Part shown: positions 21,720 to 34,119 of the stretch, one piece after another
Layout of the letters: each line of letters starts with the position of its first letter
Position numbering within the stretch: position 1 is the first letter of the stretch
From: Diabrotica undecimpunctata
Lineage: Eukaryota > Arthropoda > Insecta > Coleoptera > Chrysomelidae
NCBI RefSeq assembly: GCF_040954645.1
Contig: NC_092804.1
Location: forward strand, 44,235,753-44,299,752
Direction: 5' to 3'
Length of the DNA: 64,000 nt
Position numbers and translations under genes: made by a program
The notes under the pieces: generated by a model
The model's database searches: none
Seen by the model: only the letters and a program-made list of their open reading frames with translations
What the model was told of the DNA's origin: nothing

Positions 21720-24700
21720 ATACAAAAATTAATATAAACTACGAAAGTAGCTACAGAAATCTAACAAAGACGATAAATGGCACAAATCTTAAATGGTATT
21801 CGTTTAAAGATAAACAAAATGAGCCTCTAAAAGTGGTTGCAAAAAAACTTGCACCAAACTTGCCAAGTTAAGGACATAAAGCAAGATCTGGAAAATAAGG
21901 GATTTAAAATACAAAACGTAACCCAATTACTAAAAGGAAAGGACAAATCACCACTGCCACTTTTTGCACTTACGTTTGGTAAAGAGGAACATGCAAAAAA
22001 GTCTATGAAACTTACCATAGAAGCTTTCAGAAAACCAAATTTGATTCTAAAATGTAAATGATGTCAAGAGTACGGACATACACAAAATTTCACTTCAACC
22101 ACACTACAAAACAAGGCAGTAGACACGAAGAATCCACGAGAGATTAACCAAACCCAAACATATGCCCAAATAGTCTCTAACCAGCCAAAACAAATAGCAG
22201 AGAATGGTCCCAGTTCAATATCAAACATGCTAAACATACTAATAGAGCGCATGAACAACCAGGAAGAATTCAATAAAGAAATCATAGAAAGATTAAATAG
22301 CATAGAAACTGGTAAAAGATAAAATGGCGGGAGAGTTAAGAATATTACATTGGAACGCAAATGGCCTCTTGCGACATCAGCAGGAGATACTGTTTACCTC
22401 AAACAACCAAAAAATCGATAAATTTTTAATATCAGAGACACATTTCGTAAAACAAACATACATTAAACTGAGAGGATATCAAATGTTATTTCAAGCTCTT
22501 CTTCCTAGAGCAGCAGTAATGGTAAAAATAATCTAATGCACTTCGAAAGAGAAAATATAGAGATTAAAGCCATTCAGGTAGCTAGTATAAATGTTAAAAT
22601 AAAAAAGAATTGATGTAACAATAGCAGCTGCATATTTTCCACCCAAAACACAATCTAAAAAAAGAAAATTATGTTCATTTGCTCAACAAACTTGAAGAAA
22701 AATTTATCATTGACGCAGACTTTAACGCTAAAAACACTGTATGAGGTTCAAAGTTAACCATTACAAAGGGTAAAGAATTACATGCAGCAATAGAAAAAAT
22801 AAATAGAAAATGACACTCAACTGGAAAACCCACATATTGGCCCACTGATAAAAATAAAACACCTGACTTAATTGACTTTTTCATTTCAAGGAAAGTTGCA
22901 ACAAATTTTATAAAAATAGAAGAAGCTGAGAAAAAGAGAAAATAACCCTACCCTAACCAATAACATAATAATGGACTGGACTAGCCTTAGATAGGAGTTA
23001 AGTGACAGAATTGAGCTAAGTGTACCGATCAAAACTAATGAACAACTTGGTGAAAAAGCAGAAAAACTAACCGTAAATATACAACAAGCAGTATAGCAAA
23101 ATTACAAACAAATTATAAGAAAAGCCAAAGGTCAAAATTATCCCAAAGAAATTCGAGAACTGGTGCAAAGAAAAAGAAAAGCCAGGAAACATTGCAAAAA
23201 AACAGAACTGCAGTAAATGAAAATGTATTAAATGAAAAGGCTGCTAGGGTAAGCACATATTCATGGATGTTAGGGACTATAATAGGGTGTTATATACGAG
23301 TATACAAACCGTGTTAGATTTTTGTAGATATTTACTAAAATAAGGTTTCGCTATTTACAAGTTATACAGCATCATCGGGCCCTCAAGAAAATAAAGGCTA
23401 AAATAAATGATATATGTAAGCCAATATGTATACAACCAAAAAAATCTATTACAAGTAGTACTAAGAATATTTATGACTTAGTCAACAGTCAGTTACATAA
23501 AAGCAATAAATAACCTAAAAAATGTATCAAATATAAAAGGTGGTCAGCAATATATATACAGTATATATACAGTAAGTGACACAAAAGTATAGTATGAAAG
23601 TCTAAAAATAGCATAAAGTTTCTACAATCGTAGTTAGCTATATAACATGAAATGTGTTTTAAAGAACCAGCTTCAGTTTAATGTTAACTGGTGTATATAT
23701 TGCATAGTTGTTTATACATACGTAATACAAAAGTATAATGGTACTTATATATGATTACAAGGAATTATCTAGAGCTTGTCATCTGTTGGTTGACACATAT
23801 ATATTTTAAAGCACACCCATGCATAGTTATTGTAATTCATTTTTCCAAAAACCAGCTAACAACGTGAGATAACCTAACCCAACCCCAACAGTTAAAAAAG
23901 GGAAATATATTTAATCAAAAATTAATTAATAAACCAATACCTAAACGATCTGACCGATGACCAAACCATTGACTACTCTTTAAGAAAGTGTACAAAAAGA
24001 ATAAATAGACCAACGCAACAGATTCCGCCGATTAGAAAAGAAAATGGAATCTAGGCACGTGACGGAAAACAAAAAGCAAATCTGTTCGCTTCATACTTAG
24101 AGAATGTATTCAAAATCACGAAATGGAAAATAATGATCAAGCAGAAAACGATGATGATAAAAGTATTAAATACGATCTATAAACAATACTAATCAAGGAA
24201 TGATAAAGTCTACTACCCCTAAAGTAACCAAATTAATCAAAAACAATATAAATCTAAAAAGGCTCCGGAATTTTACCTAATGACAAAAGAAATACTACAA
24301 CAACTACCTAGGAAGGCCATCGTTAAACTCACAAACCCTCTAAGCGCAGTGTTAATGTTACAATATGTACCAGTAACGAGGAAAACATTTGAAACATCTG
24401 AACTAATCATGATTCCCAAATCAGGTAAACCAGTAAATAAAATAGAATCTTACAACCCAATATAGTTACTACCAATTATTTCCAAATTATTCGAGAAGAT
24501 ATTGCTAGTAAGAACATAACCTATACTCGACCACTAAGAAACTATTAATAAATATTATAGAGAGATCTCTAGAAGAGAATAAAATATGCTGAGCGATTTT
24601 CCTAGACATAGGAAAAGCATTTGATAAAGTGTGGCACAAAGGCTTGTTACTAAAGCTAAAAAGATATCTTTCCATCCAATATGTCAATTTAATACAGTCA

Positions 24701-25640
24701 TATTTGGAAGACAAAACTTTAAGAGTTAAACAGAAAGGCGAATATTCAGAACTAAGATCTATGAAAGTAGGAATCCCATAGGGCGGTATTCTAGGACCCA
24801 TACTATATTTATTATATGCCTGTGACATTCCTGTTACAAATAATAATAAACAGTCGACGTTTGCAGACGACACTGCAATACTAGCAGTCGGTGAAACATT
24901 CGAGGAAACAACTAGACAAAATGTAGTGAACAAAATAAACACTTACAAAATCCCATATCGATTTCACCTACAAAAAAAAAAAACCCAGTTAGACTAAACA
25001 ATAAAATCGTCCCGTACAAGAAAACAGTTAAGTACCTAGGGCTACATTTGGATAGCAAAGTAAAGTGGCAGGAATAAATTAGAAAGAAAACTGAAATACA
25101 ATAAATTATATTGGTTATTAGGTAAAAGCTCACAACTTACAATCAAGAACAAGGTATGAATTTACAAAAAAATGCTCAAACCAGTGTGGTCCTGTAGTTT
25201 ACAGTTATAAGGCTGTACTAGTGAGATTAACTATGCTTGCCTTCAAACAGTCCAAAACCGAATACTAAGAAACATAGGCAACGCTCCGTGGTATATCCGC
25301 AACAAAGACCTACATCGGGAAATTTGTATAGCAACAATTAAAGAAGAACTAAATAAGATTTCAAAGGGCCACGAAAACCGACTCCACAACCATACAATCA
25401 GGGAAGTGTTACTGTTAGATAATGAAGACCTAGTCCGTAGGCTCAAATGTTCCAAGCCTTTTGAACTTGTGTGAAAGGGGTAAATATACAAATGTCAGTT
25501 TAAATTTGTTCAGTGAACCTAGCCACAACAGTGGAGTGTGCAACAATAATCATTAGATTTTAAGGTGAACCATTGGGAATACCTAAAAAAATAAAGTAGC
25601 AGATTAGGTTAAATTTAAAATGCTGGTTAGTCTTAGGATT
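21720..25640 (+). pseudogene. Jockey-like LINE, family B, nearly full length but heavily decayed
   Basis: The gag-like ORF1 is seen at 21837-22061 (LHQTCQVKDIKQDLENKGFK, LPLFALTFGKEE) followed by a broken zinc knuckle (KCK, stop, QEYGHTQNF). ORF2 starts near 22324 with an endonuclease N-terminus (RILHWNANGLLRHQQE, FLISETHF). Then come many stops, RT blocks at 24370-24500 (ELIMIPKSGKPVNKIESYNPI, LLPIISKLFEKIL), 24600-24640 (FLDIGKAFDKVWHKGLL), 24765-24830 (GGILGPILYLLYACDIP) and the catalytic FADD at about 24858-24869. The thumb and tail run to 25470 (RNIGNAPWYIRN). The segment about 23210-23900 fits poorly and may be a later insertion. Not functional. Confidence 0.8.
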
Positions 25641-26984
25641 AAGTGCATTGTTAATTTAATAAATAAAAAAAATATTTCATTGTATTTATGACTTCTATTA
25701 TTCATTTCCCAAAATATTTAACCAGGAGAGATTTAAATAGCTGATTTTAATTATCAAATTTATCAGTTCTTAATTTATTTTTTATTGCCCTGTTTTATTC
25801 TGATCATGTTTTATTATTACCTCCCTGTAAATTCATTTCTCTGATGTAACTATCGAAAAAAAGACCACAAGCGAACGAGGAAGAGGGCAGGAGGACAGAC
25901 GAAAAACGAAGAGTATTCAAATAAATCTTGCACATGCAATGAATTTCATTCGAATCAAGTATATTCCCACGAACGTCCACACATTTTACTTGTTGGCATT
26001 CTTCTGTCAGGAATGTCATCTGATGGTACGGTCGTACGATCTGGTCAAAGTGGTAGTGAGCCCCAGATACCATGCCACGGGTCTACACTGTGTCCCATGA
26101 AAAACAGTCGACTCACCAGTCGTTGGTTTTACGATAAAATCTATTGCTGAATAAAATGCGCTGTATACATATCTGAGCAATTAAAATGGATACAATGTAT
26201 CTGGATAACAATAAAAATTTATATGGTTTTCCGTCCAGAAAAGTAAATTGTCAAATATATTCAGTTTTATGCATACGATTAAATACGGATGTATTGGGAC
26301 GATATAGCTATGTCAAATTGTTTAAGAAAGTATAATACTGTTAATATATTTATTATAATTAATCAAAAGTAAGAAGTGATCAGTTAAACGCAAATTTATA
26401 GTATAAAATAATAATTTATGCAAGAAATGTAAGACGTGATACTTTTTGTCATCGAATGAATAAGTTACCTGCACAAGCCCTCAGAGTAAGCTAATTCTAT
26501 GAGAGAACTAAATACATTTTATACAATATTTTTTCTTTTCTTTCAACAGCACTATGGAAATAATAAAAAAATATTGTATTTTTATTGCTCAACAAGCCAT
26601 GTAGAGATATAATATTTTCCATTTATCTCCGATTGTTTTTTCTTCAGTCATGACCTTCAATTTTTCTGAGATCTTCTTATACGCCATCAAACCATTTTTG
26701 TCTTATTTGTTCTTTTTCTTCTTTTCGTGGTTGATCTTTATTTTAGGACCATTTTTGGCATCCTTTGGTAGCATGATATTTTTTTTTATGGTCTGTACTA
26801 CGTTGAAAAGAAGAAAAAGGTTATGTACATTGTTTACTTGGTGTCCTAAAATTTTAATATTTTTCGTAAATTGTTTGCTGTACTATTATATAATAATTAT
26901 TGTAAATTGCCTGAAAATTAAAAAAGTTTTAGTGTTCATTTTCAAATTTACTGGTAAATTGGAAAGTATCGAAAAATAACCTCA
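25641..26984. other. Non-coding, with a higher-GC block at about 25840-26110
   Basis: A minus-strand 89-codon frame (25804-26073) lies in the more GC-rich block and contains several Cys and His, but I recognise no family and see no convincing splice sites. A hydrophobic plus frame at 26650-26979 is a Phe/Ile-rich product of poly-T and is probably chance, lying just before the next LINE. Confidence 0.3.
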
Positions 26985-27190
26985 AGATACAAGCCAAATG
27001 TTGTAAGTGTTCTGTAAACTGCATTTTTAAAGAGCCTAAGAACTCCGGTGAAGTGTTTGGTTACCTATGTGATTTTTTCAAGAGAGTGATGTGCAGGAGC
27101 TGTGCTGAACTTAGGTCAACGGAGATAAGATGTTTATTATTAGCTACCAGAATCATGCCTTACTTGTGTAAGGATTGTGTACCTGGAATT

Positions 27191-27373
27191 CTTCTTCTTC
27201 TTTGAGTGCTTCTCCTATCGTAGATTGGATATCATTAGGGCGATTCTAATTTTATTTACTGCTGTTTTGAATAATTCGTTAGTGCTACAGCCAAACCACT
27301 CTCTTAAATTTCTCATCCAGAACATTCTTCTACGGTCTGGATTTCTGCGTCCTTGGATTTTTTCCTGCATTAT
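27191..27373 (-). mobile_element. GAA-tailed RTE-like LINE inserted in ORF1 of the CR1-like element
   Basis: On the minus strand: MQEKIQGRRNPDRRRMFWMR (joined to NLREWFGCSTNELF) and a terminal RIALMISNLR plus stop, with TTCTTCTTCTTC on the plus strand at 27191. The flanks GTACCTGGAATT (27179-27190) and GTATCTGGAATT (27374-27385) are a 12-bp duplication with one difference. Removing the insert restores the reading frame of the host ORF1 across the junction (VPGI then MNALNL). Confidence 0.88.
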
Positions 27374-28843
27374 GTATCTGGAATTATGAACGCCCTAAAC
27401 CTAAACAATCGTGTCAATGCGCTTGAAAACACTTCAAGTAAAGTGAAAACTGCTAGCACCCAGAATATTATTGAATTAGAGGAGGAAATTGGTAAGATAA
27501 ATGTGGAGATGAAAAGTTTAAAAACAAGTTTTGAAACAATCTATGATGATCTAAAAAAAGATCTTAGGATTATTAAAGAATCTACCACTGGCAACAAATC
27601 AGTAAGTAATGCTGGAAATGATAACAATCAAAATTATGCAGATGTCAAAGGTACCGATGCAGTTTTTGGGGAGATACAGGACAGGACCCGGAGAGCCAAA
27701 AATATTATTATATATAATGTACCTGAAAACCATTCCAGTGAAACTAACATCTGTGCTGAACACGATAGAAATGAGGTCCAAGAAATTCTCAATAAAATAG
27801 GTGTAACATACAGCACCTTTAAAGCTTGTCGCCTTGGTCGACTAACAGATAAACCAGGACCTCTTAAAGTCGCATTTAATAATTCAGCAATAGTTATCTT
27901 ATGTTTAAAATAACGTAGATCTTTAATGGGTTCTAATTTGCGCATTGGAGCTGATCTTACCTCTTTACATCATGAGAAAGTGAAGGCCGTTTATCAGGAG
28001 TTAGAATTCAGGAATGATTTGAAGATCAAGTACTTTAATGGGGTACTCAAAATCATTGTCAGTAAATCCAATAATTCAAAAAACTATCATTGAGCTTATA
28101 TTTTCAGAATGTTGGAGGTATGTGCACTAAACTTCAGAATTTCAGACATGCTGTGAGTCTCTCTAGTTATGATGTTATTATTATTATTGAAACGTGCCTT
28201 ACACCTAGAATCTTAGATGCTGAATTGATTGAGTGACATGACAGGGACCCCCAAACTAGTTCAAAGACTCGTAGTGGTGGTGTTCTTATTGCTGTCCATA
28301 AGCGCCTTAATTCAATGTTGGTTAGGCCTATCGATTCCTCTGTGGAACACGTTTTTACACAGGTAATGTGTGACACAAAAAAGTTAGTCATTGGTGCAGT
28401 GTACTTTCCTCCACGGTTATCTGGGTCAGTATATGAGGAGCATTATACCTGTATGTTGGGCTTAGCGGATAGATTCAGTGATTGTGAATTTTGTATTTGT
28501 GGTGACTACAACCTACCCGAAGCATCCTGGGATAATCTTAGTAATGGTGTTACAGTTGAGTGTTCGCATCACTCTCTAGCTAATAATATTTGTACTTGCT
28601 ACAATTTTCAAAATATGTCACAAGTAAATGTTTTGCCTAACCTTAATAATACATTTTTAGATCTAGTTTTCTGTACTCAGAACGATGCAGTTGTGTCGAT
28701 TTCAACTGATATTCTATTGAATACTTCGCAACATCATTCAGCTTATACTATATTATTCCATGCAGCCAATTTAAATTTGTTTCTTAAATATGATGTCTTC
28801 TATCATGATATTAAAATATGTAATTATCAAGTTTTAAATGAAT

Positions 28844-29358
28844 CTTCTTCTTCTTTAGATGCAAATCCACTAATGGATGTTAGCGATCACATTTTCCATT
28901 AATTCTCTATTTCTTGCAATATGTATCAGAGATTGTATGTCGTTAATCCCTGTCCATTGCCTTATGTTTCGGAGCCAGGACATTTTCTTGCGTCCCATTC
29001 CTCTCTTGCCTTCAATTTTACCCTCGATTATAAGTTGGAGGAACTGGTATTTTTCATTTCGCATGATGTGACCTAGATACGCCGTTTTCCTTTTCTTGAT
29101 GGTTTCGAAAAGTTGGCGTTCTTGGTTTATTCTTTTAAGGACATCTATATTTGTGATTTTCGCTGTCCATGGTATTTTTAGGATACGGCGATAGAGCCAC
29201 ATTTCGAAAGCTTCTAATCTGTTTATATCCCTCGTTTTGAGTGTCCAGCCCTCTACGCCATATAGCAGCACTGACCACACGTAGCACTTAGTAAACCTTA
29301 GTCTCAGTTGAAGATCGAACTCTGAACAAGTCAGTACCTTCTTGAATTTTACGAAAGC
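28844..29358 (-). mobile_element. GAA-tailed RTE-like LINE inserted in ORF2 of the CR1-like element
   Basis: The minus-strand frame 29358-28870 reads CYVWSVLLYGVEGWTL, EMWLYRRILKIPWTAKITN, KRKTAYLGHIMRNEKY and KMSWLRNIRQWTG to VIANIH and a stop, then a GAAGAAGAAG tail. TTTTAAATGAAT at 28832-28843 and 29359-29370 is a perfect 12-bp target-site duplication. 5'-truncated after the RT catalytic box. Confidence 0.92.
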
Positions 29359-29499
29359 TTTTAAATGAATATTTAGCCTCAATTCCTTGGAACAAGGCAT
29401 TAGATGAATCAGATATAAATTGCTGCTTAGAAAATTTTTACCATATTTTATATGATGCCATCAATATGTTTGTTCCTATCAAATGTTCTCACAATAATT

Positions 29500-30485
29500 A
29501 GTGACACACCAAATTAGTGCTTTCTGTATAGCAGCAGCCTCGGCTGTAAAAATAGAACAACATTCAGGAATTCGATATTTCTCAACATAATTGCTGTTTG
29601 AAACAAAAGCGAAAAAGTACTTTCAACAGTTTTTGAACCATCTGTATAAATTATTGTTAAATCTTCCCCTAATTTGCTTAGTATGGATTTGAATATCAGA
29701 TTAGTTAAAATTGGCAAGTCTGAATAAGAGGGCATTATAATGGTTGGTTTGTCTATCAGAACTTCATAGTCTTGTATGTAAAAAGGAAATTTTGGTAGCT
29801 GTAATATATAAGATTGAAATGAATTCGTATCGATAAAAGATTCTGCAAGAGGAGGAGAATTTTTTATTCTCCAGTAAGAATTTGTTAAATTTTCTGTCAA
29901 AAGTAAACCTATTTTGTGAACCATAGTTGTATTAAACGATCTGTATGTTATTAGACGTTTGTTGGCTAACATTTGCCTACGTATGTGTAAAGGTGGTTCC
30001 TGGGCTTCTGCTAGAACTGCTTGGTTTGGTGAAGACATCATAGCTCCTAGACAAATTTTTATTGATTTAAATTGTATTCTGTCAAGAGTTAATAGATTTG
30101 TTTTGCATGTTGAACCGTAAAGAATACAACCGTCATCCAGAATGGATCGTATGTAGAATCTATAAAACATTAAAGAGATATTTTGATCTGTACCCCATCT
30201 TTTTTAGAAACGAAACGCAGAAGGTTAACTCCACGCTCGCACTTTTGTTTTACGTACTTTATATGGCTGGACCACAAGAGTTTTTTATCTAGGATCATGC
30301 CTAGATACTTATACTCTTCTGCTAAGGGGAAATTATAATCACGTATCTGGCATTTGCCTGTGACTTTTACTCTACTCTACGTCTAGTGAAACATACAATC
30401 GAAGATTTTTCTTGTGATATACTAAAACCCATTTGTTTTACCCACTTATTTATGTTACTAAAGCTAAGTGATGATTGACCTGATT
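29500..30485 (-). pseudogene. I-clade-like LINE relic: RT thumb plus RNase H start
   Basis: The minus-strand frame 30170-29514 reads RFYIRSILDDGCILYGST, LDRIQFKSIKICLGAMMSSP and EPPLHIRRQMLANKRL (the post-RT region of I/Outcast-type elements) and then IIYTDGSK, the first catalytic strand of RNase H. A frameshift follows; the next RNase H block (FTAEAAAIQKAL) lies in another frame at about 29545-29515. Upstream, 30430-30360 gives INKWVKQMGFSIS and SSIVCFTRRR (RT blocks 6-7) in a shifted frame. RNase H in the same ORF points to the I group rather than RTE or Jockey. Confidence 0.8.
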
Positions 30486-30487
30486 GA

Positions 30488-31099
30488 GGTAGTGAACTCA
30501 TACTTATATCTAGGGTCATTGATCACAAACACAGGGTCACTACAGGCCAAATAAAACGTAGATTTGATATAGCAAAAGTCGCCAGGAAAGATGCTTAAAA
30601 TATGAAAGGACTCTCAAATTTTACGAACTCTAAAAATGAGGTTGATCAACGGTTTAATATTCCCAATATTGACATACGTATGTAAATCCTGTACCTTATG
30701 ATAAGCGGAAAGAAGAAATATAGACGCCACTGAAAAGTTTTATTGGAGAAAAATGTTACGAATTTTGTGGACCGACCATAGGACAAATAATTTAGTTTTA
30801 AATTAGCTAAAGATCAGCAAACAGCTTTCCAGCAAAGTCTATCTCCAATAATTAAAATATTTTGTAAATGTTATGAGAAAACATGGAAATACTTATTAGA
30901 TATATATTATATCTAAGGAAAGGTAAAAGGCCGAAGATAACGAAGAAGATCCTCAACAGAATGGATCGACCAAATTGCAGGACTATGCAAAGAAAATATG
31001 CATAAGTTAAAAGAAATGACCAGAGACAGATATCTCAGGAAAATGACGTCACGATGACCACTACACTCCCTCCGGAGGGTCAGGACCGAAGAGAAGAAG

Positions 31100-31104
<5 letters not shown>
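30488..31104 (+). pseudogene. RTE-like LINE 3' half, same family as 10348-10709
   Basis: In shifting frames: YLYLGSLITNTG, LRTLKMRLINGLIFPILTYV, ERRNIDATEKFYWRKMLRIL, WTDHRTNNLVLN, YFVNVMRKHGN, then GRRxRRRSSTEWIDQIAGL and MHKLKEMTRDRYLRKM. These are the RT thumb and the RTE-type tail in correct order. Stops and frame changes are frequent. The 3' end merges into a GA-rich run. It serves as the uninterrupted reference for the nested copy near 10.4 kb. Confidence 0.8.
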
Positions 31105-31145
<41 letters not shown>

Positions 31146-31146
31146 T
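31105..31146. repeat. (GA)n microsatellite at LINE 3' end
   Basis: About 40 bp of GA repeat directly after the LINE tail GAAGAGAAGAAGAAACAGA. Confidence 0.95.
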
Positions 31147-32067
31147 ATGAATCTAGGTTACCGATTCTTTTAAATATTTGCTATAGTTAAACGCCCGTAT
31201 CCTTGACACTGATTAATCCCTATTGATGATCTCTACTCTGTTCTCTTAAAAATTTTAAATACATCTTCCAACTTTGTACTTTTTAAATAAATAATAGAAC
31301 CTTACTTGAATTAAACTTACTTTTTGTAATAACATAATTAGCTCGTAGGTGACAACTTGGGTTACGCACTAATCCAAGTAGATGTAGGTTCCAAGACTGC
31401 TACATCCGATTAGCATGTCGACTGTAAGTGCCGACCATCTTCTACGATTAAAAAATGTTAGTCGTGTTGCGAAACATTTAAAAGGCAATCATACGTGGAA
31501 CCTAGTCTGCCTCATAGCCTTCCTACGAATTAAGGAGAACATGAGTCCAAGCCACTTTATTGTGCCTAACTGTTTAAGAAGATAGTGACAGTTATATACT
31601 ACTACCTCAGCACAGATCAATATCATGAAGATCTTCGCCTAAAAGACCTATGCACGGAACCTTCAAAGAGGTTGTTACGCATCATGCCCCAAATAACTTT
31701 TAACTATTTGGGGAGTACTAGTTTACAAAACAAATAAAATAATATACATGCGGAGAATAGAAATAAGAAAAAATGCTTCTTATAGAAATCAAAAAGATAA
31801 GAAACAAACAACACAAAGTATAAAATTTAAGGGAGAAAAATAGATATGCAGTAGTAATGCATGCTTCAGATATAACAACCTCCAACAAGAGGATAGCAAA
31901 ATCTAAAAATCTCCAAACGAAGAATAATCAGATCAACGATACCAAATTAAAGCCGGAAAGTTCAGAGAGGAACAAACAATTCGAGAATAAATCGAAAATG
32001 TGAAATGAAAATATGATATGATATGATAATATGATAAATATGATATTATGAAAAAAAAATAAAATAT
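31147..32067. other. Non-coding, nothing recognised
   Basis: A block at about 31340-31700 has mixed composition without a frame. The region 32010-32050 is an ATATGATA-rich short repeat. Confidence 0.35.
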
Positions 32068-32460
32068 ACAGGGTGCTTCAAAAATTTATGCCATAAATTA
32101 AATCACGCATTCCGAGGACAAAAATATATTGATTGAATTCAACTTACCTTAGTACAAAAGTGTACACAAAAAAAGTTACAGCCCTTTTAAGTTACAAAAT
32201 AAAAATTGTTTTTTGCATTATCTCCTAAACTACTTGACATTTTGTAATGAAAATGGACACGTTACTTTCTTGTTCTGAAAGCATTTTTCATACAAAACAA
32301 AAAACAAAATCTAAGCGCACAGAAAAATTTTAAGGAGTGTGTGGTTAATTCCCCTTAAACTTTTGAGTACGTTCAAATTAAATGAATTTTGTGGCATCAT
32401 TAGTTTAACACATTATTTTTAAAACTTTTTTGCCTTTTATCACATTTCGAAAAACTAGTT
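32068..32460. repeat. Left terminal inverted repeat of the DUF4817-type element
   Basis: Matches the reverse complement of the right end, including the intact target AACTTACCTTA (32141-32151 region) that in the right arm is duplicated around the LINE. Confidence 0.85.
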
Positions 32461-32598
32461 TTTTCCTAGTTGGCCATAAAATTGCAATTAGTTTCTACGG
32501 ATACAATAATTACAAAGAGTGTCATCAATAATAGTCAATAACTTTAAGCTATTATTCATTGTGTGAATAAGATTAATATTAAAAATTTTGATATTACA

Positions 32599-33549
32599 AT
32601 GGCCTACACATTTCGGGAAATGACAGATATGCATTTAACTTTGGGTAAGTTGGATCAGATTAAATTATGATTTCAATAAACTATGGGGAATATCGTAGGT
32701 GGATGTCAAGGAAATAGTGCAGCAGCCGCAAGGCATTATGCACTAAAATACCCCAATCGAAATCATGATACTATAACTAACATTATTGTTAGTTATAGTA
32801 TCATGTATAGTATTGTTAGTTGTAGTATCATGAATCGAAATACACCCGATAGACAATTATTTTTGACCATTGATCGTCGTTTACGGGAAACGGGTACATT
32901 CCAACCGCAAGTTGCAGGCAATTATGGTCGTCCAATAATGGATGCAACTGATGAAGACATTTTAGAAATCATTGAAGAAGTCCCTGGAACAAGTACAAGG
33001 GTAATAGCTGCTCAACTAAATGTTCCTCACGCAAGGGTTTGGAGGCGTTTGAAGGATCAGCTGCTTAAACCCTATCACCTAACAACGGTTCAAGAGTTAT
33101 TGGTTGAAGATTATCCTAAAAGGATTGGATTTTGCGATTGGTTGTTAATGGAAAACACTCGAAATAATAATTTTATTAGAAATATTTTGTTTATTGACGA
33201 GGGAGACTTCAGTAGAAATGGGATAACAAACCATCCTAACGAGCACATTTGGGCCGACGAAAATCCTCACGCCAAGAAAACGGCTCATCACCAGAGGACT
33301 TCCAAAGTTAATGTTTGAGTGAAGTGAATATTGCAATAAGGCAATATGTACCGCAATATGTACCGCATTACAGTAATGAAGTCCGGGAATACCTTTGCAG
33401 GCAGTATCCTGGTCGGTGGATTGGAAGGGGTCGTGACGCTCCTATTTCTTGGCCACCCAGAAGTCCAGGTCATAACCCAATGGACCTTTGCTTTTGGGGG
33501 TTTATGAAAGAGAAAGTGTATTCTGTAATAATAGAGGACGAACAATAAT
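32599..33549 (+). pseudogene. DUF4817-type Tc1/mariner transposase, defective
   Basis: From ATG 32599: YTFREMTDMHLTLG, then after a 54-nt intron-like gap (32645-32698, GTAAG...TAG) CQGNSAAAARHYALKYPNRN, an unusual 26-codon insertion, then TPDRQLFLTIDRRLRETGTF, GRPIMDATDEDIL, TSTRVIAAQLNVPHARVWRR and QLLKPYHLTTVQ (paired helix-turn-helix domain). The catalytic part has NILFIDEGDFSRNG (first D present) and HIWADENPH, but a stop at about 33316 and a deletion remove the second catalytic D. The frame 33315-33548 resumes with PHYSNEVREYLCRQYPGRWI and WPPRSPGHNPMDLCFWG. Inactive copy. Confidence 0.85.
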
Positions 33550-34119
33550 TGAGGGTTGGAATAATTAAAGCGGCAAATCAATTTCGTCAGAAAAATATGA
33601 TTTTTCAGCGTATCCGGTTTTCCTTATTAAAACGATACCGAATGTGTATTGCAGAAAATGGGGTCATTTTGAACATTTATTGTTATATCATATTTATAGA
33701 GGTTATAGATATTTTTTGTACTTGTTAATTCATTTAAGCCATTTATTTAGTTGCACGTAATTTTTTAAAGGTTAATGAAAAGGGCCGTAACTCAATAAAA
33801 ACTGTTTTTTGAAAAAAGTGATAGGAGGCAAAAATTTTTTAAAAATAATGTGTCAAACCAATAATGCCATATTTGATTTGAACGTACTCAAAAGTTTGGG
33901 GGGATTTAGGGCTGCAGACCCCCCTTAAAATTTTTCTGTGCGCTTAGATTTTGTTGTTTCTTTTGTATGAAAAATGCTTTCAGAAACAAGAAAGTAACGT
34001 GTCCATTTTTATTACAAAATGTCAAGTAGTTTAGGAGATAATGCAAAAAAACAATTTTTATTTTGTAACTTCAAAGGGCTGTAACTTTTTTTGTGTACAC
34101 TTTTGTACTAAGGTAAGTT

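Larger units (their letters stand above)
26985..29513 (+). mobile_element. CR1-like LINE: cysteine-rich ORF1 and endonuclease of ORF2, with two nested insertions
   Basis: ORF1 begins near 26990 with a zinc-binding-like module (spaced CxxC pairs: CCKCSVNC, MCRSCAEL, LCKDCV), interrupted at 27191-27373 by a LINE. It continues in frame as a coiled coil (27386-27600; NNRVNALENTSSK, LEEEIGKINVEMK) and an RNA-recognition-like domain (27690-27900; RRAKNIIIYNVPEN) to a stop at 27911. ORF2 starts near 28105 (NVGGMCTKLQNFR), has YDVIIIIETCLTPR, GAVYFPPR, ICGDYNLPEASW and LVFCTQNDAV, an endonuclease whose frame breaks once near 28235. A second LINE interrupts at 28844-29358, after which the frame resumes (YLASIPWNKALDESDINCCL) to about 29505. 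RT is absent, cut off where a minus-strand I-like relic begins. Confidence 0.8.

Noticed and set aside
26650..26979. Hydrophobic 109-codon frame resembling a membrane protein
   Set aside because: Phe/Ile/Leu codons come from poly-T-rich DNA; no conserved motif, no splice context.
31340..31420. tRNA-like or SINE box-B-like GGTTCCAAGAC
   Set aside because: No box A at the right distance and no cloverleaf could be drawn.
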